The position numbers and the translations under genes are program-made. From Lepraria neglecta (taxonomy: Eukaryota > Ascomycota > Lecanoromycetes > Lecanorales > Stereocaulaceae): DNA of 64,000 nucleotides. Each line of letters starts with the position of its first letter. Position 1 is the stretch's first letter. This document shows positions 10,305-21,918 of the stretch, piece by piece. Under the pieces are notes generated by a model that saw nothing but the letters and a program-made list of their open reading frames with translations, made no database searches and was not told where the DNA came from. The stretch is taken from contig CM065648.1 of NCBI GenBank assembly GCA_033220425.1, positions 3,906,001 to 3,970,000 on the forward strand, read 5' to 3'.

Positions 10305-13300
10305 TCATGCCAACACCCACTCGGATCCTCGCTTGATGAACTTGTCCAGCATAAGACTGATGTCCGCAAGGACGAATCTGCAAACGAAGAAGCCGAAGAA
10401 TTCCGCTGCGTGCCTGGCGCTCAGCTCAAGGCCAATGTGTGTTTGCGAGGAATGCTTGAGACCTGGATCTTCTACCTGACGGGCGATTTGATCTGCGTCT
10501 TGTGTTAGCGACGTTTTTGATTCCCGGAACATTCATCTAGCTTACCTAGGACCTGTGCAGCATCGCACAACCTCGCAAGTGCTCCCATATAGCTTGGATT
10601 GGGGCCGAGACACTGGACTTGATTGGGATCTCGCTTTGGAGACCTCGGATTTTGCATCGTAGTCATAGGTAGAGACTTCATCGTTGGAGCTTCTTGCAAT
10701 CCGTTCTTTGAGATAGTAGTCGTGACTACAGGATTTGGCCCTGGACCCAGAGAATTCTTGGATCGCAATTTCCGCCACGACAGATAGGATTTGCTATTGG
10801 CGTTGGCAGTCTTCGGAGCTAACGAGTCTGGGTTGCTCGCCGATTCGTCCACCGCATTGATGCCTTTGAACATTTGAGCCGCACCCTGCATTCCTACATC
10901 GTTGCCAAGCTTCTTGGATAGGCTAGCCTGTACTTGGTCCATGACGTTCTCAAAGAACTGCATCTCTTCGAGCACAGCGCTGGCATCCAGAGTATTTATT
11001 TTGCCAAGCTTGAGCAAAGCCGCGGTCAGCAGGTCACAGCTTGAGACTTTCTCTTCGACATTCTTCAGCTTGATATTCTTGACCCGCCATATGTCTCGAG
11101 GTACGAAAAGCCGGCTAGAAATGTAGCCTCCTCGGGGGTGGGCGATAGTTTGGTAGATCGCCCTGAGGAACCAGAACGGGCGGAGAAGGGTTGTCTCAGG
11201 ACATGGCTCAAGGGGCAGCGGAGTATTGCTGGCCAAAGGATTGGGCGAACCAGGGCTATCGGGAGAGTGAATATCGCTATCAAAGAGATATATCTCATTC
11301 ATAGGCTGCCCTTTGGTAATGAAACTTGCCTCTATAGGTATCGGCAGGACGGGCACTGCTGGCGAGGGAACCTTGCGTTTGTTCGGAGTGAAGGTGATAC
11401 CACTATAGGGCGCGATTGGCGACGTATCCGCACCTTCTCGCACCGAAACAGCCAAGCTCTTATTCCTCAAGCTCGACGAAGAAAAGTTCTTCCTCAGACC
11501 CGTAGCAGCCTTAGTACCGAAACGTGCAGGTGACCCTGGTACACTATTGTCGCTGTCTGCTGAAGTCACCTTGGTGAGCGCAGAAGCCGTGGATGAGGCT
11601 ATGTCTGTCGTGTCGGATCCAGGCAAAGGCGAGTAGCCTTTCCGGCTGCTTGGCCGGCTGCTTGGTCGAAGACCTGGAGATGGGAGAGGCTTGAAGGCAA
11701 GACTCGGCAGAATTTGTTGGTTTTCTTGCAGGATTAGAGCGGAGTGGGGTGGTTCAGGTATAGATTGAGCAGGCAATGATGGCGAAGGAATAGACAAAGT
11801 CTGCGCCTTCGCAACTTCGGTCTCAGAGGTGTCGGATATTCTGGAATTCGTCTCGATCTTCAGCGGCTTCTTCTTTGTACCGGAGATTCTACGGTCTCGG
11901 ACACCTGGACTTGTGTTACGCGCTACCAGACTCGGAGGCCTCGGCAAAGCACCATTTGGAGGTTGAGAAAAGTTCGCTGCTGCTGGAGCGGGAGGAGGTG
12001 GAAGGGAAGTCGAGGGTGGAGGATGCAAAGGCGGCGGCAATGGATTGTCCTTCAACTGGGTATCCATTGACGGCAGGATAGAAGCTTCAGCGACGGTGGA
12101 TAAAGAAGTTCCAGCTGATGTCGGATTCGAGCCGATAGAGCTACCCCAAGTCCTCCCAGAGAAGCCGCTGGAGTCGGACTGGCGAGGTAAGGCCGACTTC
12201 GTTTGAATGTCGTACTCTAAATCGTCCATGATGTAGTCTCTAGTCATTTCCTCAAGTAATCGTTCCTCCTCATCGTCCTCGTCATCGACAAGTCCATCGT
12301 TAATGCTGTCCCCTTTTGCAGATTGACTCTGCAGTCGTTGTCTTTCCCTTTCCGTGGCTTGAGCAATCACTGCTTCCCGCTCGACTTCACGCACATTTTC
12401 TTTGGCCAACTCGACGTTCCGTCTCAAATGAGACAAAGGCTCAGGTTCTGCAATTTGGTACTGAGGATCGTTCAGGAGTAGTTCTTCGCCTTCGTCTTCG
12501 TCATCAGGTTCGAATCCATCATCGTAGGCAGCCTCCACCGCCGCATCAAGTGCTGCATCAAATTCGGCCTCTGTCTGGCCACTTGTAGCCCGTATATGCT
12601 TTCTTCGAAGGCCTATGGATGACCTTCGGGAATGTACAGAGGAAGATGAAGACCCACTCGACTCATTGATCGTATTTAGCCAGGAGGTGTGTTCCCCATT
12701 GTCGTGACGGACGGAGTCAGACTGGTTGGACTCATCACTATGTGCTGAAGGATCTGTAGATGACTGGGTAACATCTCTCGTTGTCGTCGCAGGTGCTGGC
12801 GATTGTGGTCGCCGAGGTGACAGAGGTGGAGGCATGTATTCCTGGAACACTGGTGTCTCAAGATGGAAAGGATTTTCAGCGATTTGATCTGGCCCTTTGT
12901 TTTGAAAGCGCAATACTTGTGGCTCCGGCATCTGCCCGGAGGTTCGCATTTCTCTACCCTGGGCTCTATATGGCGAGGTTTGTAGTGATTGTCGTCTCGG
13001 AGGAACGTGAGCCAGCATGCCAACATGCTGTTGCTTAGTCCTAAACGGCTGCTCATGTCCTAAGGGTGTGGTGTCAGCACCCGCATCCGCTTCGTCATCA
13101 TCCGTGACAATGGACAGGCGCTCAGAGTAGGATTCTTTAGAGTCTCGTTCTGGAGGACGCTCTGGTAAAGCTTTGCTGTCTGTGCTTTGATAAGACTGTT
13201 CAGTGCCGCGAAGCTCCTTGATCCTCGCTTCGTACGTATTGCGCTTCACGACATTAGCATGTATCTCAACGTCAATGTACACAACGTTGCACTTACGACT

Positions 13301-14436
13301 GCATCCAATTTTAATCGATCCTCAGCACCTGAGCTTCTGTTCATAACTCTTCGCAGTAACGAGCAAGCCTCTTGATATGCATGCATAGCGCCTTCGTAGT
13401 TTGAATGCTGATCCAGAGTGACTGCATGATGGGCCTTCTGTAGGGCTTTCGACAACATAGCTTTTTGTGAAGGCGCTTTGCGTTTTTGAGGTCTCTCAGC
13501 CCGATCCCTATGATCGGAAGCTGAGCTTTCCCCTTCGGCGGTACCGCTGCTCTTGCCAGAGTTGTCGCGGCTGCGACGATATCCATTCTGCGACACTCGA
13601 CAATGGTCTGTGTTCTTAGCTCGAGTCGTAGTTCGCGGAGAATACAGTGACTTTGGCGGTCCAGGAGACCCAGGACTTGTAGACTGGTCGATAAGTATCG
13701 GTGAAGGGACGCCTGTTCTCGGACGTTTCGCTCCGGCTGTCAGCTTGGAAGGCGATCTCGATTGCCAACGGCTTCCAAAATAGTCGGGCTCATTTGGTGT
13801 ATACGTTGAGGCGGAAAGCATGTCCGCTGTTGCAGGACTGGCTGTTGCTGTTGAAGGTGAATCGGCCGAATCAACGGCTTGAGATAATGAGGATAGCGTA
13901 ACAATTGGTGGGAGGATTGGTGGTGGGTTTATCGACGGGTTCTCCATGTTGGGGCGTTCTGGCGGGCTTTTCTTAGGGGATGGTCGTCGGTTGCTGGCAA
14001 GACTCGCATTTGGCGACGGTGTTTGAGCGTTGGTAAAACCACTAAACGAGCCGAAAGAACCAGATAGTCTCCTAGAGAAGCTGCTCCGCCTGGCATGGGT
14101 GGCGGAAGACTTGCTTGAGGCCGTTGACTGAGACCATCGATTTAGGTTGCCGACTCCACCCTCTCGAAAGCCATTCCCACTATCTGGTCTAGTGTAGAGA
14201 GCGCTTGACCGTCTTTTGGTAGTTGCGGGGGATAGAGTGCGACGTGAGAGATCTGTGGGTATCGTATTCGCTTCATTGGGGCTCTGCGACTTCAGCCCAG
14301 AGACAGGAGGGTGTGGGCCATGCCGCGAGGAGAAGGAAGAGGCACGCTGTACCGTGACAATGGACGAGGACGACACTGAGGTAGGTCTAGAGCCTTGGCG
14401 ATGTTGATTAGGCAGCTTTCCCAAGGTTGAGGCCAT
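10305..14436 (-). CDS. Large MIT-domain protein
   Basis: Inferred exons on the minus strand: 14436-13297, 13243-10546 and 10492-10305, encoding 1341 aa. Residues 1 to about 310 are Ser/Pro-rich and disordered. A MIT (microtubule interacting and transport) three-helix domain lies at about 325-395: MLSKALQKAHHAVTLDQHS through KLDAVRNTYEARIKEL, with the exon 1/2 join inside it. A long disordered middle with acidic patches and a proline run follows. The final 300 residues are helical and conserved-looking (RPFWFLRAIYQTIAHPRGGY). MIT domains bind ESCRT-III tails, so an endosomal or membrane-remodelling role is the likely reading; I do not recognise a named homologue. An in-frame upstream ATG-less extension reaches about 14607, but it reads like leader sequence, so I start at MASTLG. 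Confidence 0.82.
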
Positions 14437-15647
14437 CTCGATGGCTACACGTTTTGGACTCCAAAGACTATGCACTGCTGGTAATGCCGCACTTGAACGG
14501 GCGTTGGAGGAGTCCCCCACAGCGAAGATAAACCGGCATGCAAGAACTCTCCGTATTGGGACGACAGATCTCCAAGACTGTCCTGCCCGAGTTCCAGATT
14601 GTAACAAGTCCCAGCTTGAGGTTGTTATTGGGTTCGCCAGCGTCGAGCTACCTTCCCACTTCGGTCCTGCCGTTTGACGCCATACTGTAGTTGTTTGCAG
14701 CTGAAAATCCGGCGAAGGATACGAGGGCTCTGTGACTTTACGGAGGATGGATATAACTGATTCGTACAGTAAGCCTTGTAACCCTCCTGTGCCGCACGAG
14801 GTGTGTCTTCACCACGATCACAAAGCTGAGGCGATATCCCAAAGGAGTAGAAGAGGCGCAGAGAGGCGTGTTTTTCCCCAGCTTAAGTATACGGCGAAAG
14901 ATGGCCAATTGGTTATGCTCCGATCTTAGACCTGCAATAGATCACGAACGTTTATACAGGATGAGCGCTTTCTTGCATGCGACCGTTCTGTTGGCCGTCG
15001 TACTCAGTGGCGGAGAAGGTTCTGGCCAGCCAAGGAGTGCCTGCGAAGACGGCTTTAGGGTATTTGGGGGGGAGGTTGGATAGATCCAGAGGGGAGGAAG
15101 GGCGGAGGGGCAGAGACACTGTCAGCGACAGTCGCAGCGTTTCAGAGTGAACTGAGTGGATTGAGGTCAAGAAGGAGTGTCTTGATGTTCCCTGAGAATA
15201 CCTGAGTGGTTCCTCGGCAGGCACGACTTCCCCTGGCAAGCTAGAGGAAACAATTGCCAAGCCAAGCTTTCTCTTAGCTCCCGAGCTCTGCACTTTCCAT
15301 TCTTGCACTCTGTTTTTTACGAGTTTCATAATTGTTGCGACGGGATATTAACGACGTTTCTGAGGGTCTGCTACAAACAAAGGCAATTTTCGGCCCTTCC
15401 AGGGCTCCGAAGTGACAAGCCCTTTAACCTACAAGAGAGCTATAGGTTTCGCAGTCAAGGGCCACCATCCAAGCATCGTCACTGAAAGGAAGATGTCTGC
15501 CTCGCTCGCTCTCGCGAATATTCCTTGAACTTAAGGAGGAGTAATGTCTGCTCATTACGCCAGTGCGAAGCTATGTCCGACTGGAACTGTCATTTACGCT
15601 ATACTGGTCTACCAAGCCTGCCATTCTTCAACGACAGCTTGTTGGGC
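14437..15647. other. Intergenic region upstream of the MIT gene
   Basis: This holds the promoter and leader of the MIT-domain gene and the 3' region of the aldo/keto reductase gene. It has short frames only, and nothing with a recognisable motif. Confidence 0.45.
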
Positions 15648-16792
15648 CTATAAATTTCCTCGATGATAATTGTCAACAGGCGCCTGCTCCTTGACCAGAT
15701 CCCAGACCTTGTCGATCCTTTTTGCAATGCTGGTCTCCAAAGGCCCGTCTTCAATCGCCCGCAATGTCTCCAACAACTGCTCATGCCTACTCGCCCCAAT
15801 GATGATACCATCCCCATACTCCGGCTTCAACGTCGAATTGTATGTCACCCAACGATAAGCCAAAGCAGCCTTTGAAACGCCGGCATCATTGGCGATGGAT
15901 TCCCACTCCGAGAGTGCCTCAATAAGCAAGGGTCTGTTATACTGATGGTGATAGAGCGCTCCGATCCGGTCATTGGGATCCCATCTGCCCACGCCACCAC
16001 CCTTCCTGAGGGTTTCCGCGTCCTTCACTAGGAATCCGCCAGCAATAGGAGAATACGCGTAGAAGGCGATGTTGAGCTCTCGAAGGAGAGGAAAGAGTAT
16101 GGTATCATAATGGCGAGCGACAGGGTTATAGTTGCCTTGATACACAGTGGGAAGGACGTACCCCTTCGATTTGGCGAAGTCGTATATCTGCCTCACATCC
16201 TCCGGCTTGAAGTTCGAAAGCCCAAACTTGATAAAGAACATTAGCGTCGAGAAGCGAGACATTCTGCATGATCGGTCCACAGCCGATCTTCCGTTGACAT
16301 ACATGTTTGAATCCGCCAGCCGCATAGACTTCTTGCACGGCTTCCATCGTCTCTTCAATGGGCGTATCAGGATCTGGGGAGTGAAGGAAGTAGGTCTCAA
16401 CCTGTGCCAATATGGTCAACCATGAGTGGACCACAAATTGTCTGCGAGGATTGCCATACGCTCTTGACAGCCAATTGCTCGAATGTCTGCTTTGCAGCTG
16501 CTAATATCGAGTCTCGCTTCAATGCACCTGAAGCGAATCCCGGGGCTTTGCTATGGATGACAAAGTTTGCTGGTGCGCCAAGCTCTCCCAGAGCCTTCTC
16601 ACTCCCAGTCTGTCAATAGGACCCAGGTCAGCTTCTAGCTCAACATATCCTAGTTCCCTATCTTACATAGATATGAGCAGTATCGAGATCCTTGACATTA
16701 TGCTCCTTGAGGATGTCAAGATAGCCTTGACTGGTCTCCAATGGCCGTGAGCCCCATGATGCCACGCCGAAAATGACTTTCACCCGGGACAT
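15648..16792 (-). CDS. Aldo/keto reductase, AKR7 (aflatoxin aldehyde reductase) type
   Basis: NADPH-dependent reductase of aldehydes and ketones. Inferred exons on the minus strand: 16792-16667, 16609-16460, 16401-16303 and 16226-15648, giving 317 aa, the usual length for the family. It starts MSRVKVIFGVASWGSRP. The tetrad is visible as Asp and Tyr in KDLDTAHIY, Lys in VIHSKAPGF and His in YFLHSPDPDTPIEET. FGLSNFKPEDV, QGNYNPVAR and IIIGASRHEQLLE (cofactor-binding end) are family landmarks. The substrate cannot be told from sequence. It is an isolated oxidoreductase without biosynthetic partners nearby, so a detoxification role is a guess. Confidence 0.88.
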
Positions 16793-17314
16793 TGTCGACT
16801 GGCAATCCAACAGATGTCAAAAGAAGAAGTTTTACGATTCTCGGAGCGTTCGGAGGATTCTATTACTTTGAGGAGGCGAGATCAGCAGCTTTGAAGGTAA
16901 AGTTCCTTACTCCCATTGTTGCCATTATTGCCGTTAATGCCGTTAATGCGACCGAAGCCTCGGCATTGTTTCCTTCCAATTATTACAAACCACATCTTTG
17001 CTGATCGAGCTGATCTCGCCGATCAAATGTCCTTTGGAAATAGTGCTCACACATACTTGTCGTGGTTGTCGCCGTTTAACTTGATATAGACATGAACTGC
17101 ACTCTGCTTAGCAATTGCTCGCAGCCTTGACACGAGGGTCTGGATGGAAAGCCTGGACTGACAGTCTGGAGAGAATTCAGCTAGGTCGAGGTTTTATTCC
17201 TTCTCGCATGCCTTGAGGCAACTTCGACAAGACTAGAACCCTTCCGAAGCGATAGAATCGCAAAATTGTTCTCAATGCCTGTGCTGAAACCATCCTCTTG
17301 TCCACTGCCTACTT
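16793..17314. other. Intergenic region, no gene seen
   Basis: It lies upstream of the aldo/keto reductase and downstream of the hydrolase relic. A short imperfect repetition of CCGTTAATG occurs near 16930-16950. No convincing coding sequence. Confidence 0.4.
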
Positions 17315-18417
17315 TTATGAAGGAGAGCTGGCGTACATATGAGAAATATCTGGGTTGGTCACTGAATATGCCATTACTATACATTCATATAATCCAAACG
17401 TCCCTTTCACTCTTCCGGAAAACCACTCAGAGCATCTATGATCATTCTTCTCGATCCAAGCAAAGTGTCCACATTCCTCGAAAATAACCAGTTTCGAATT
17501 CTTAATGCCGGCATGAGTTCTATCAGCAGCTCTTACACTGCAGAAGGCGTCTTCCCTACCCACTAAAATCAATGTCTTCGCTATCACGTTGTCCAACCAT
17601 CGATCAAGGACGTAGGCATCTTCCTGTCGGCAGTACCCTGAGCATTAAAGGCCCATGAAGAAGGCAAATCGTCCATCGTCTCCTTCATCAAAGGTAGAGA
17701 CCCAGTCGGATCCACGAAATAGAGTGGCAAGACGCCCATCAAACCTTCGTGCATCTCCTCATCGGTATCTGCCTTGAAGTTCTGCAGCCGCACCAAGGCC
17801 GCGCTGTACACCGGAATGTGCTTCCTTCTCATCGCAAATCCCTTGAAAGATGTCGAATCGTCAAAACCTTCCAATTGGTGGTCAAGCAAGATCATCTTCT
17901 GCACGCGTTCGGGATACCGCTCTGCGTAGCCTAACGCGATACTGCCGCCATTAGAATGACCAAGGAGCGTCATCATTGCAAGCCCAAGGTGCAAGCGTAG
18001 GGCCTCGAGATCTTTGACCATATGTGCCGAGCTCATCTCCATGGCATCATTTGGACGACTGGATGGGGGGGTCAAATAAAGGACTTTGAAGGGTGTGTGG
18101 AGAGGAGAGAGGCCATTTGAGAGGTAGGAAGCCCCGATGCCCCAACCAGACACTGGGCTAATAACAAGTGGACCCTCGCCGAAAACTTGGTAAGAGAGAG
18201 AGACGTAGCCGGGGTCAAAGCTGTGAGAACCAGGTGCAAGACGGTCGATGGGCAAGTCTCTTGTCTTTCTGGTCCTGTTTGCGTGGACAATCGCCGGTGC
18301 AAAGGATCTGGCTACATCTTGATTCTGGGCTGTTGAAAGTGCTCTTGGTTTAGCTGAGTCTTATAGAACTCTTGTGGCGTTCGCTTGGGCAATAGCGGCG
18401 CTGAAGGAGACCGACAT
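17315..18417 (-). pseudogene. Alpha/beta hydrolase, probably broken
   Basis: The frame at 18255-17584 encodes most of an alpha/beta hydrolase: SLSYQVFGEGPLVI, then the nucleophile elbow LLGHSNGGSIALGYAERYPE (Ser in GHSNGG). The acid (LVGREDAFC) and base (EECGHFAW) lie in a different frame ending at 17315. The frame change falls near 17610-17640, where no plausible intron fits. Upstream, an ATG at 18417 starts MSVSFSAAIAQANATRVL and runs into TAA, after which the same frame is open to the hydrolase. A 45-nt intron with a poor GTTCTA donor could remove the stop. Two independent problems make a recent pseudogene most likely; a sequencing error at one of them is possible. Confidence 0.6.
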
Positions 18418-18702
18418 ATTTTACTCTGGTGATTTTAGAAGTGGTTTGGGGGTTCCAAGGGCATGTTTTCGGTGGGCACCAGTCCTAACGACCTGAATTC
18501 CTTCTACTTATACCTATTCAGAGGCCGGCTAATACGTAATCTTAATTAAATGAGCCAGGTCAGCATTGATCCAAATTGGTCGTCAGCCGCCACGCTTACG
18601 GCCTGAGTCACGAAAATAGTTCCGCGAGGCTACGTCGTACGAGAAGCGCCATTCGCAACTAGAAGCGCCGTTCGCATCTACTGGTATCGATCGTTCTAGC
18701 CC
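18418..18702. repeat. Short direct repeat in intergenic DNA
   Basis: AGAAGCGCCATTCGCA and AGAAGCGCCGTTCGCA stand side by side at about 18642-18677. Otherwise the stretch holds nothing recognisable. Confidence 0.4.
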
Positions 18703-18981
18703 ATGAATGCCAACACATTCACACTACACATTTTGCACTATCTGATATCAACATTAGCCCTGGTGGTCACATTCCAATATGAAGCTGTCTTGGCAATTGA
18801 ATCCTTATGTCAGACGCCAGGAAATGTAAGCTCAACATTAGAAGCCGGAAACATAACTCATGATATTCCCCATCTCAATTACGTTACTCAGGTTTCCCAA
18901 AGCTCTCGGTCTGTTATCTGTAGCCTCAAGAGGCCTCGGTATGAAGTCGATCCAGGGAACCTAGCCTCTGTATCGCCTTGA
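18703..18981 (+). CDS. Possible small secreted orphan protein
   Basis: An ATG-started 92-residue frame opens with a hydrophobic stretch (residues about 6-32, LHILHYLISTLALVVTF) that would serve as signal peptide or membrane anchor. It has three cysteines and two N-glycosylation sequons (NVS, NIT). No family recognised. It sits in an accessory region upstream of a tandem repeat. The evidence is only length and the leader, so it may be chance. Confidence 0.25.
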   Translation: MNANTFTLHILHYLISTLALVVTFQYEAVLAIESLCQTPGNVSSTLEAGNITHDIPHLNYVTQVSQSSRSVICSLKRPRYEVDPGNLASVSP

Positions 18982-19018
18982 TCTGCCGGGCACACGCCAC
19001 TCGTCTATTGTTGTGGGA

Positions 19019-19392
19019 GGTCTTGTGACGTGACATCTACGAAACGGTTTCTTCGAGTGCCACAGAGAGAGTGTGTACTACGATCAATGCTATTATTTGA
19101 GTCCCTCGTCTTTTCTTCCGATGTCTTCTGATATGATGCCTACAAAGCGGCTTTTGCAAGTGCCACATGGAAAGATTGTACCACGATCAATGCTGTTATT
19201 TGAGCCACTCATCTCTTCTTCCCCGGGTCTTCTGATATGATGCCTACGAAAAGACTTTTTGTTTTTCAAGTGCCACATAGCAAGTTTGTACGACAACCAA
19301 TACTAATTTTCAGGCATTTTTCTCCGTTCTGAATGGTCTTCTGACACAAGAAATCTATACTACGATCCATGCTATTTTCTGAGCATCAAGAC
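19019..19392 (+). repeat. Tandem repeat, about 3.5 copies of a ~104-bp unit
   Basis: Units run at about 19019-19122, 19123-19226, 19227-19335 and a partial at 19336-19392. Shared blocks include GTCTTCTGATATGATGCCTA, AAGTGCCACAT and TACGATCAATGCTATTATTTGAG. The first two units are closest in the ATCAATGC block; the later ones are more diverged. It lies 200 bp upstream of the first RING-like gene. A single related block (TACTGTGATCAATGCGATTC) recurs at about 20840, upstream of the second RING-like copy, so the repeat belongs to the duplicated promoter. Confidence 0.8.
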
Positions 19393-19588
19393 CTCAGTAA
19401 CCTTCGTTACATCTTCTTATCAAAGCTCTCGTTCTCGAGCAACAGCTTGACCCATTCTCAATATCTCTTGGCGTCCCGAGCTTTGCTCTGCTACCCATCT
19501 TCCTACCCTCAAACCAGGGCCACCAGAGGGTTTTTAACGCTCAAACAAAGCCTTGCAGCTACTCGATCAACACAGTCCTTCTCTCAAC

Positions 19589-20485
19589 ATGGCGGAAGAT
19601 TTTCTCCGCCAGTTAACTAAATCCAAACCCGGCGAGTTGCCAGAGAATGATCAGGAGTGCATGGATTGCCTACATCAATATGGAATAATAGGCCCTGCTC
19701 GTGACTGGGAATACCCTGTATGGCTGCCCTGCTGCCGTCACCACGTGGGCAACAAGTGTATCGAGAGTCTATCGAGACCTTAAGTGCCCTTTCTTGCTCC
19801 CGTTGGCATTCAAGTTCGAATAACAAGACTTATTTGGGACGCCAAAATTCTGTCCGGCTCTTGATATGCTGACTCCGTAATCTTATAGTGGTTAGCTCCA
19901 TCCAAGGAAGGCAACAATAATTGTCCACATTGCCGAACACGCCTTTTCATACTCGATCCGCCATTCCCTCACCTGGAACTTAGCTAGAGGAGCCACATCA
20001 TGGATAGATTGCGCTTGTGTGGATACACCTTACATGAGCGGGGATGGCAATTTAATCGCGAACAAGCCACTTTCACGCCGACCCAGGGTGCTCTGATGGC
20101 CGCATTGCGAGCGTCCAGGTACGTCCTTTCTTCGAGGCGACAACCTTCTTTCACGTCAACGACCGAGAGGGAAATATACATTGAAAACCTCGCACTAGCA
20201 ATCTCGACATTAGAATACAGGGAGCGTTTGCTCTACACCAGCTTTCGAGAGGACGGCGTACCGCTTCCCCATCTCCCCGGTCTCCGGGAAATGAACCATT
20301 CCCAGCAGATGGCGCTCTTCAACCATCTGGACCGGCTGGGAGCATTCGACGAATTCTCGGAATGGATGTCGAGTGAAATGTTGCAAAAGATCGAGATCTG
20401 GAGGCTGCTTAGATGGGAAGGAAAGATTTACCAGATAGTCTCCGATGCGGAAGGTAGACGCACAGGCAATTGGTACTCGTTCTAA
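19589..20485 (+). pseudogene. RING-finger-like gene, copy 1 (interrupted)
   Basis: ATG at 19589 opens MAEDFLRQLTKSKPGELPEN, then a RING-like finger: ECMDCLHQY, VWLPCCRHHVGNKCIE and, after a gap, WLAPSKEGNNNCPHCRTRLF. RING fingers usually mark E3 ubiquitin ligases. The two halves are separated at about 19780-19893 by a stretch that is intron-like in length, but no donor keeps the frame. A TAG follows at about 19986, and the same frame then stays open from 20000 to 20485 (161 aa, ending GRRTGNWYSF). So it is either a gene whose splicing I misread or a recent pseudogene. The helical C-terminal half matches copy 2 (LFNHLDRLGAFDEFS vs LFQHFDRIGAFNGFS). Confidence 0.55.
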
Positions 20486-21092
20486 GCTTACATGAGGCTG
20501 CTCATGAGTGAAGTCGACCGAACGAGACGAAACAGGCAGAGTGATGTTCTGTGATTTACTGCTGTACTACGATTTCATGGGTCTATTCTCTCAACCAGAT
20601 CTGAATTCGAATATTATAATCTTTCGAGGGATCCCCCGCCATAAATTTATTGCACAACATTCGGCAGTCTGGCAGTGATTTCGAATATAAAGGATGGCTT
20701 GAAGGTAGCTGAGGGGCCCCCCCGAACAATGAAGCATATATACGGCTTGAGACAGCCTATCGAGATATGGCACTTTGGGTCATGTCTTCAAATCTGGCGA
20801 TATGTTTTGAGACATCTAGGGCATTGTTCTAATGCCGCTATACTGTGATCAATGCGATTCTTTGGGTAATAAAAGTTAAACAACGTTTCTTTTTCCAATC
20901 GCCAATGCCCTTGTCGTCGAACGATGATACCTCGTTCTAATGCTCCATACTCAGGTACAAGAGTCTCGCTAGTCTCATTTCCTGAGCTCTCTCTGCTAAG
21001 GATCTTTCTACATCCCAAGGAAACACTACCATGCATCTACGAACGCTCAACAAGGCTTCACAACTCGACAACTAGAGGCAGACATATACACA
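20486..21092. promoter_or_regulatory. Spacer between RING-like copies with duplicated promoter sequence
   Basis: This contains the echo of the upstream tandem repeat at about 20840-20866. Just before the ATG there is a segment at 21047-21092 (AACGCTCAACAAGGCTT...) that matches the segment before copy 1 (AACGCTCAAACAAAGCCTT). No gene seen. Confidence 0.5.
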
Positions 21093-21918
21093 ATGGCACA
21101 AGAGTTCCTGTCTCGGCTACCAAGGGTCGATAGGGTGTTTTGCCTAAGAAAATCGAATACATGATCTGCCACTTCGAGTATGGGACGGTGTTCTCGGAGA
21201 GCGGCATCATCGAACATGCAGTCTGTTTACCATTTTTTCAGAATCATATTGGCAGCGAGTGCATCCAGACTTGGCTCTCACCCAGCAAAGAAGGCAAAAA
21301 TTCATGTCCGTATTGCAGGTCAGAATTCTTCCCACGGCCACCTTCATACTTGGAGAACGCAATCATGGAATACGAGCTCAGAAATAAGCGACCAGCAGGA
21401 TGGAGTTCAATTATGAAGGTTGAGGCAGTACGGTTGCACAAGAGTGGAAGCAGGTTACGGAGGTGACGGGAGCTGGAGATATGACAATGATATAGGCGCC
21501 TTGATGCATACACAAGAGTTCATCACCGTGGTCCGATCAATTGTGGGCAGGCAGTCAGTCTCTGGGTTCGGACCGCCGATCCAATTTTCGTCATTAGTCG
21601 AAATGGAGAGTTATGTCGCCGGATATTGTCCAATAATTCAAATACGGGAACTCAGAGAGGCTCTCCTATACCGGGATCTACAGAGAGCGGGCGCTCCACT
21701 GCCTGCTAGGATGGGTGTTGCTTGGTGGACTAGATGATGAGCATTTAGAGGCACTGTTCCAACACTTTGACCGAATAGGAGCATTCAATGGATTCTCGAC
21801 AGCGCAAGGGGATCGTTATGCAAGCTTTTTCAAGCGTGAGCTTTGGGAAATCTTCCGGAGAGAGGGTAAGGTCTATCAGCTAGTCCTCGGTCCCGAAGAC
21901 CGTGATCCGGGGAATTAG
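21093..21918 (+). pseudogene. RING-finger-like gene, copy 2 (decayed paralogue)
   Basis: ATG at 21093 (MAQEFLSRLPR) matches the start of copy 1, but the frame is lost within about 15 codons. The finger resumes in another frame from about 21140: EYMICHFEYG, CLPFFQNHIGSECIQ, TWLSPSKEGKNSCPYCRSEFF. Against copy 1, the first zinc cysteine is Tyr and the CC pair is FF, so the finger could not fold normally. Two more frames carry the helical C-terminal part (21420-21737 and 21715-21918, ending EDRDPGN). Several frame breaks plus lost zinc ligands make this a clear relic of a tandem duplication. Confidence 0.75.

Noticed and set aside
12500-12515. GGTTCGAATCC as a possible tRNA B box
   Set aside because: It lies inside the MIT-domain coding sequence and no matching A box or cloverleaf is present.
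14437-14607. N-terminal extension of the MIT-domain protein
   Set aside because: In frame but without a convincing ATG or conserved sequence; treated as leader.
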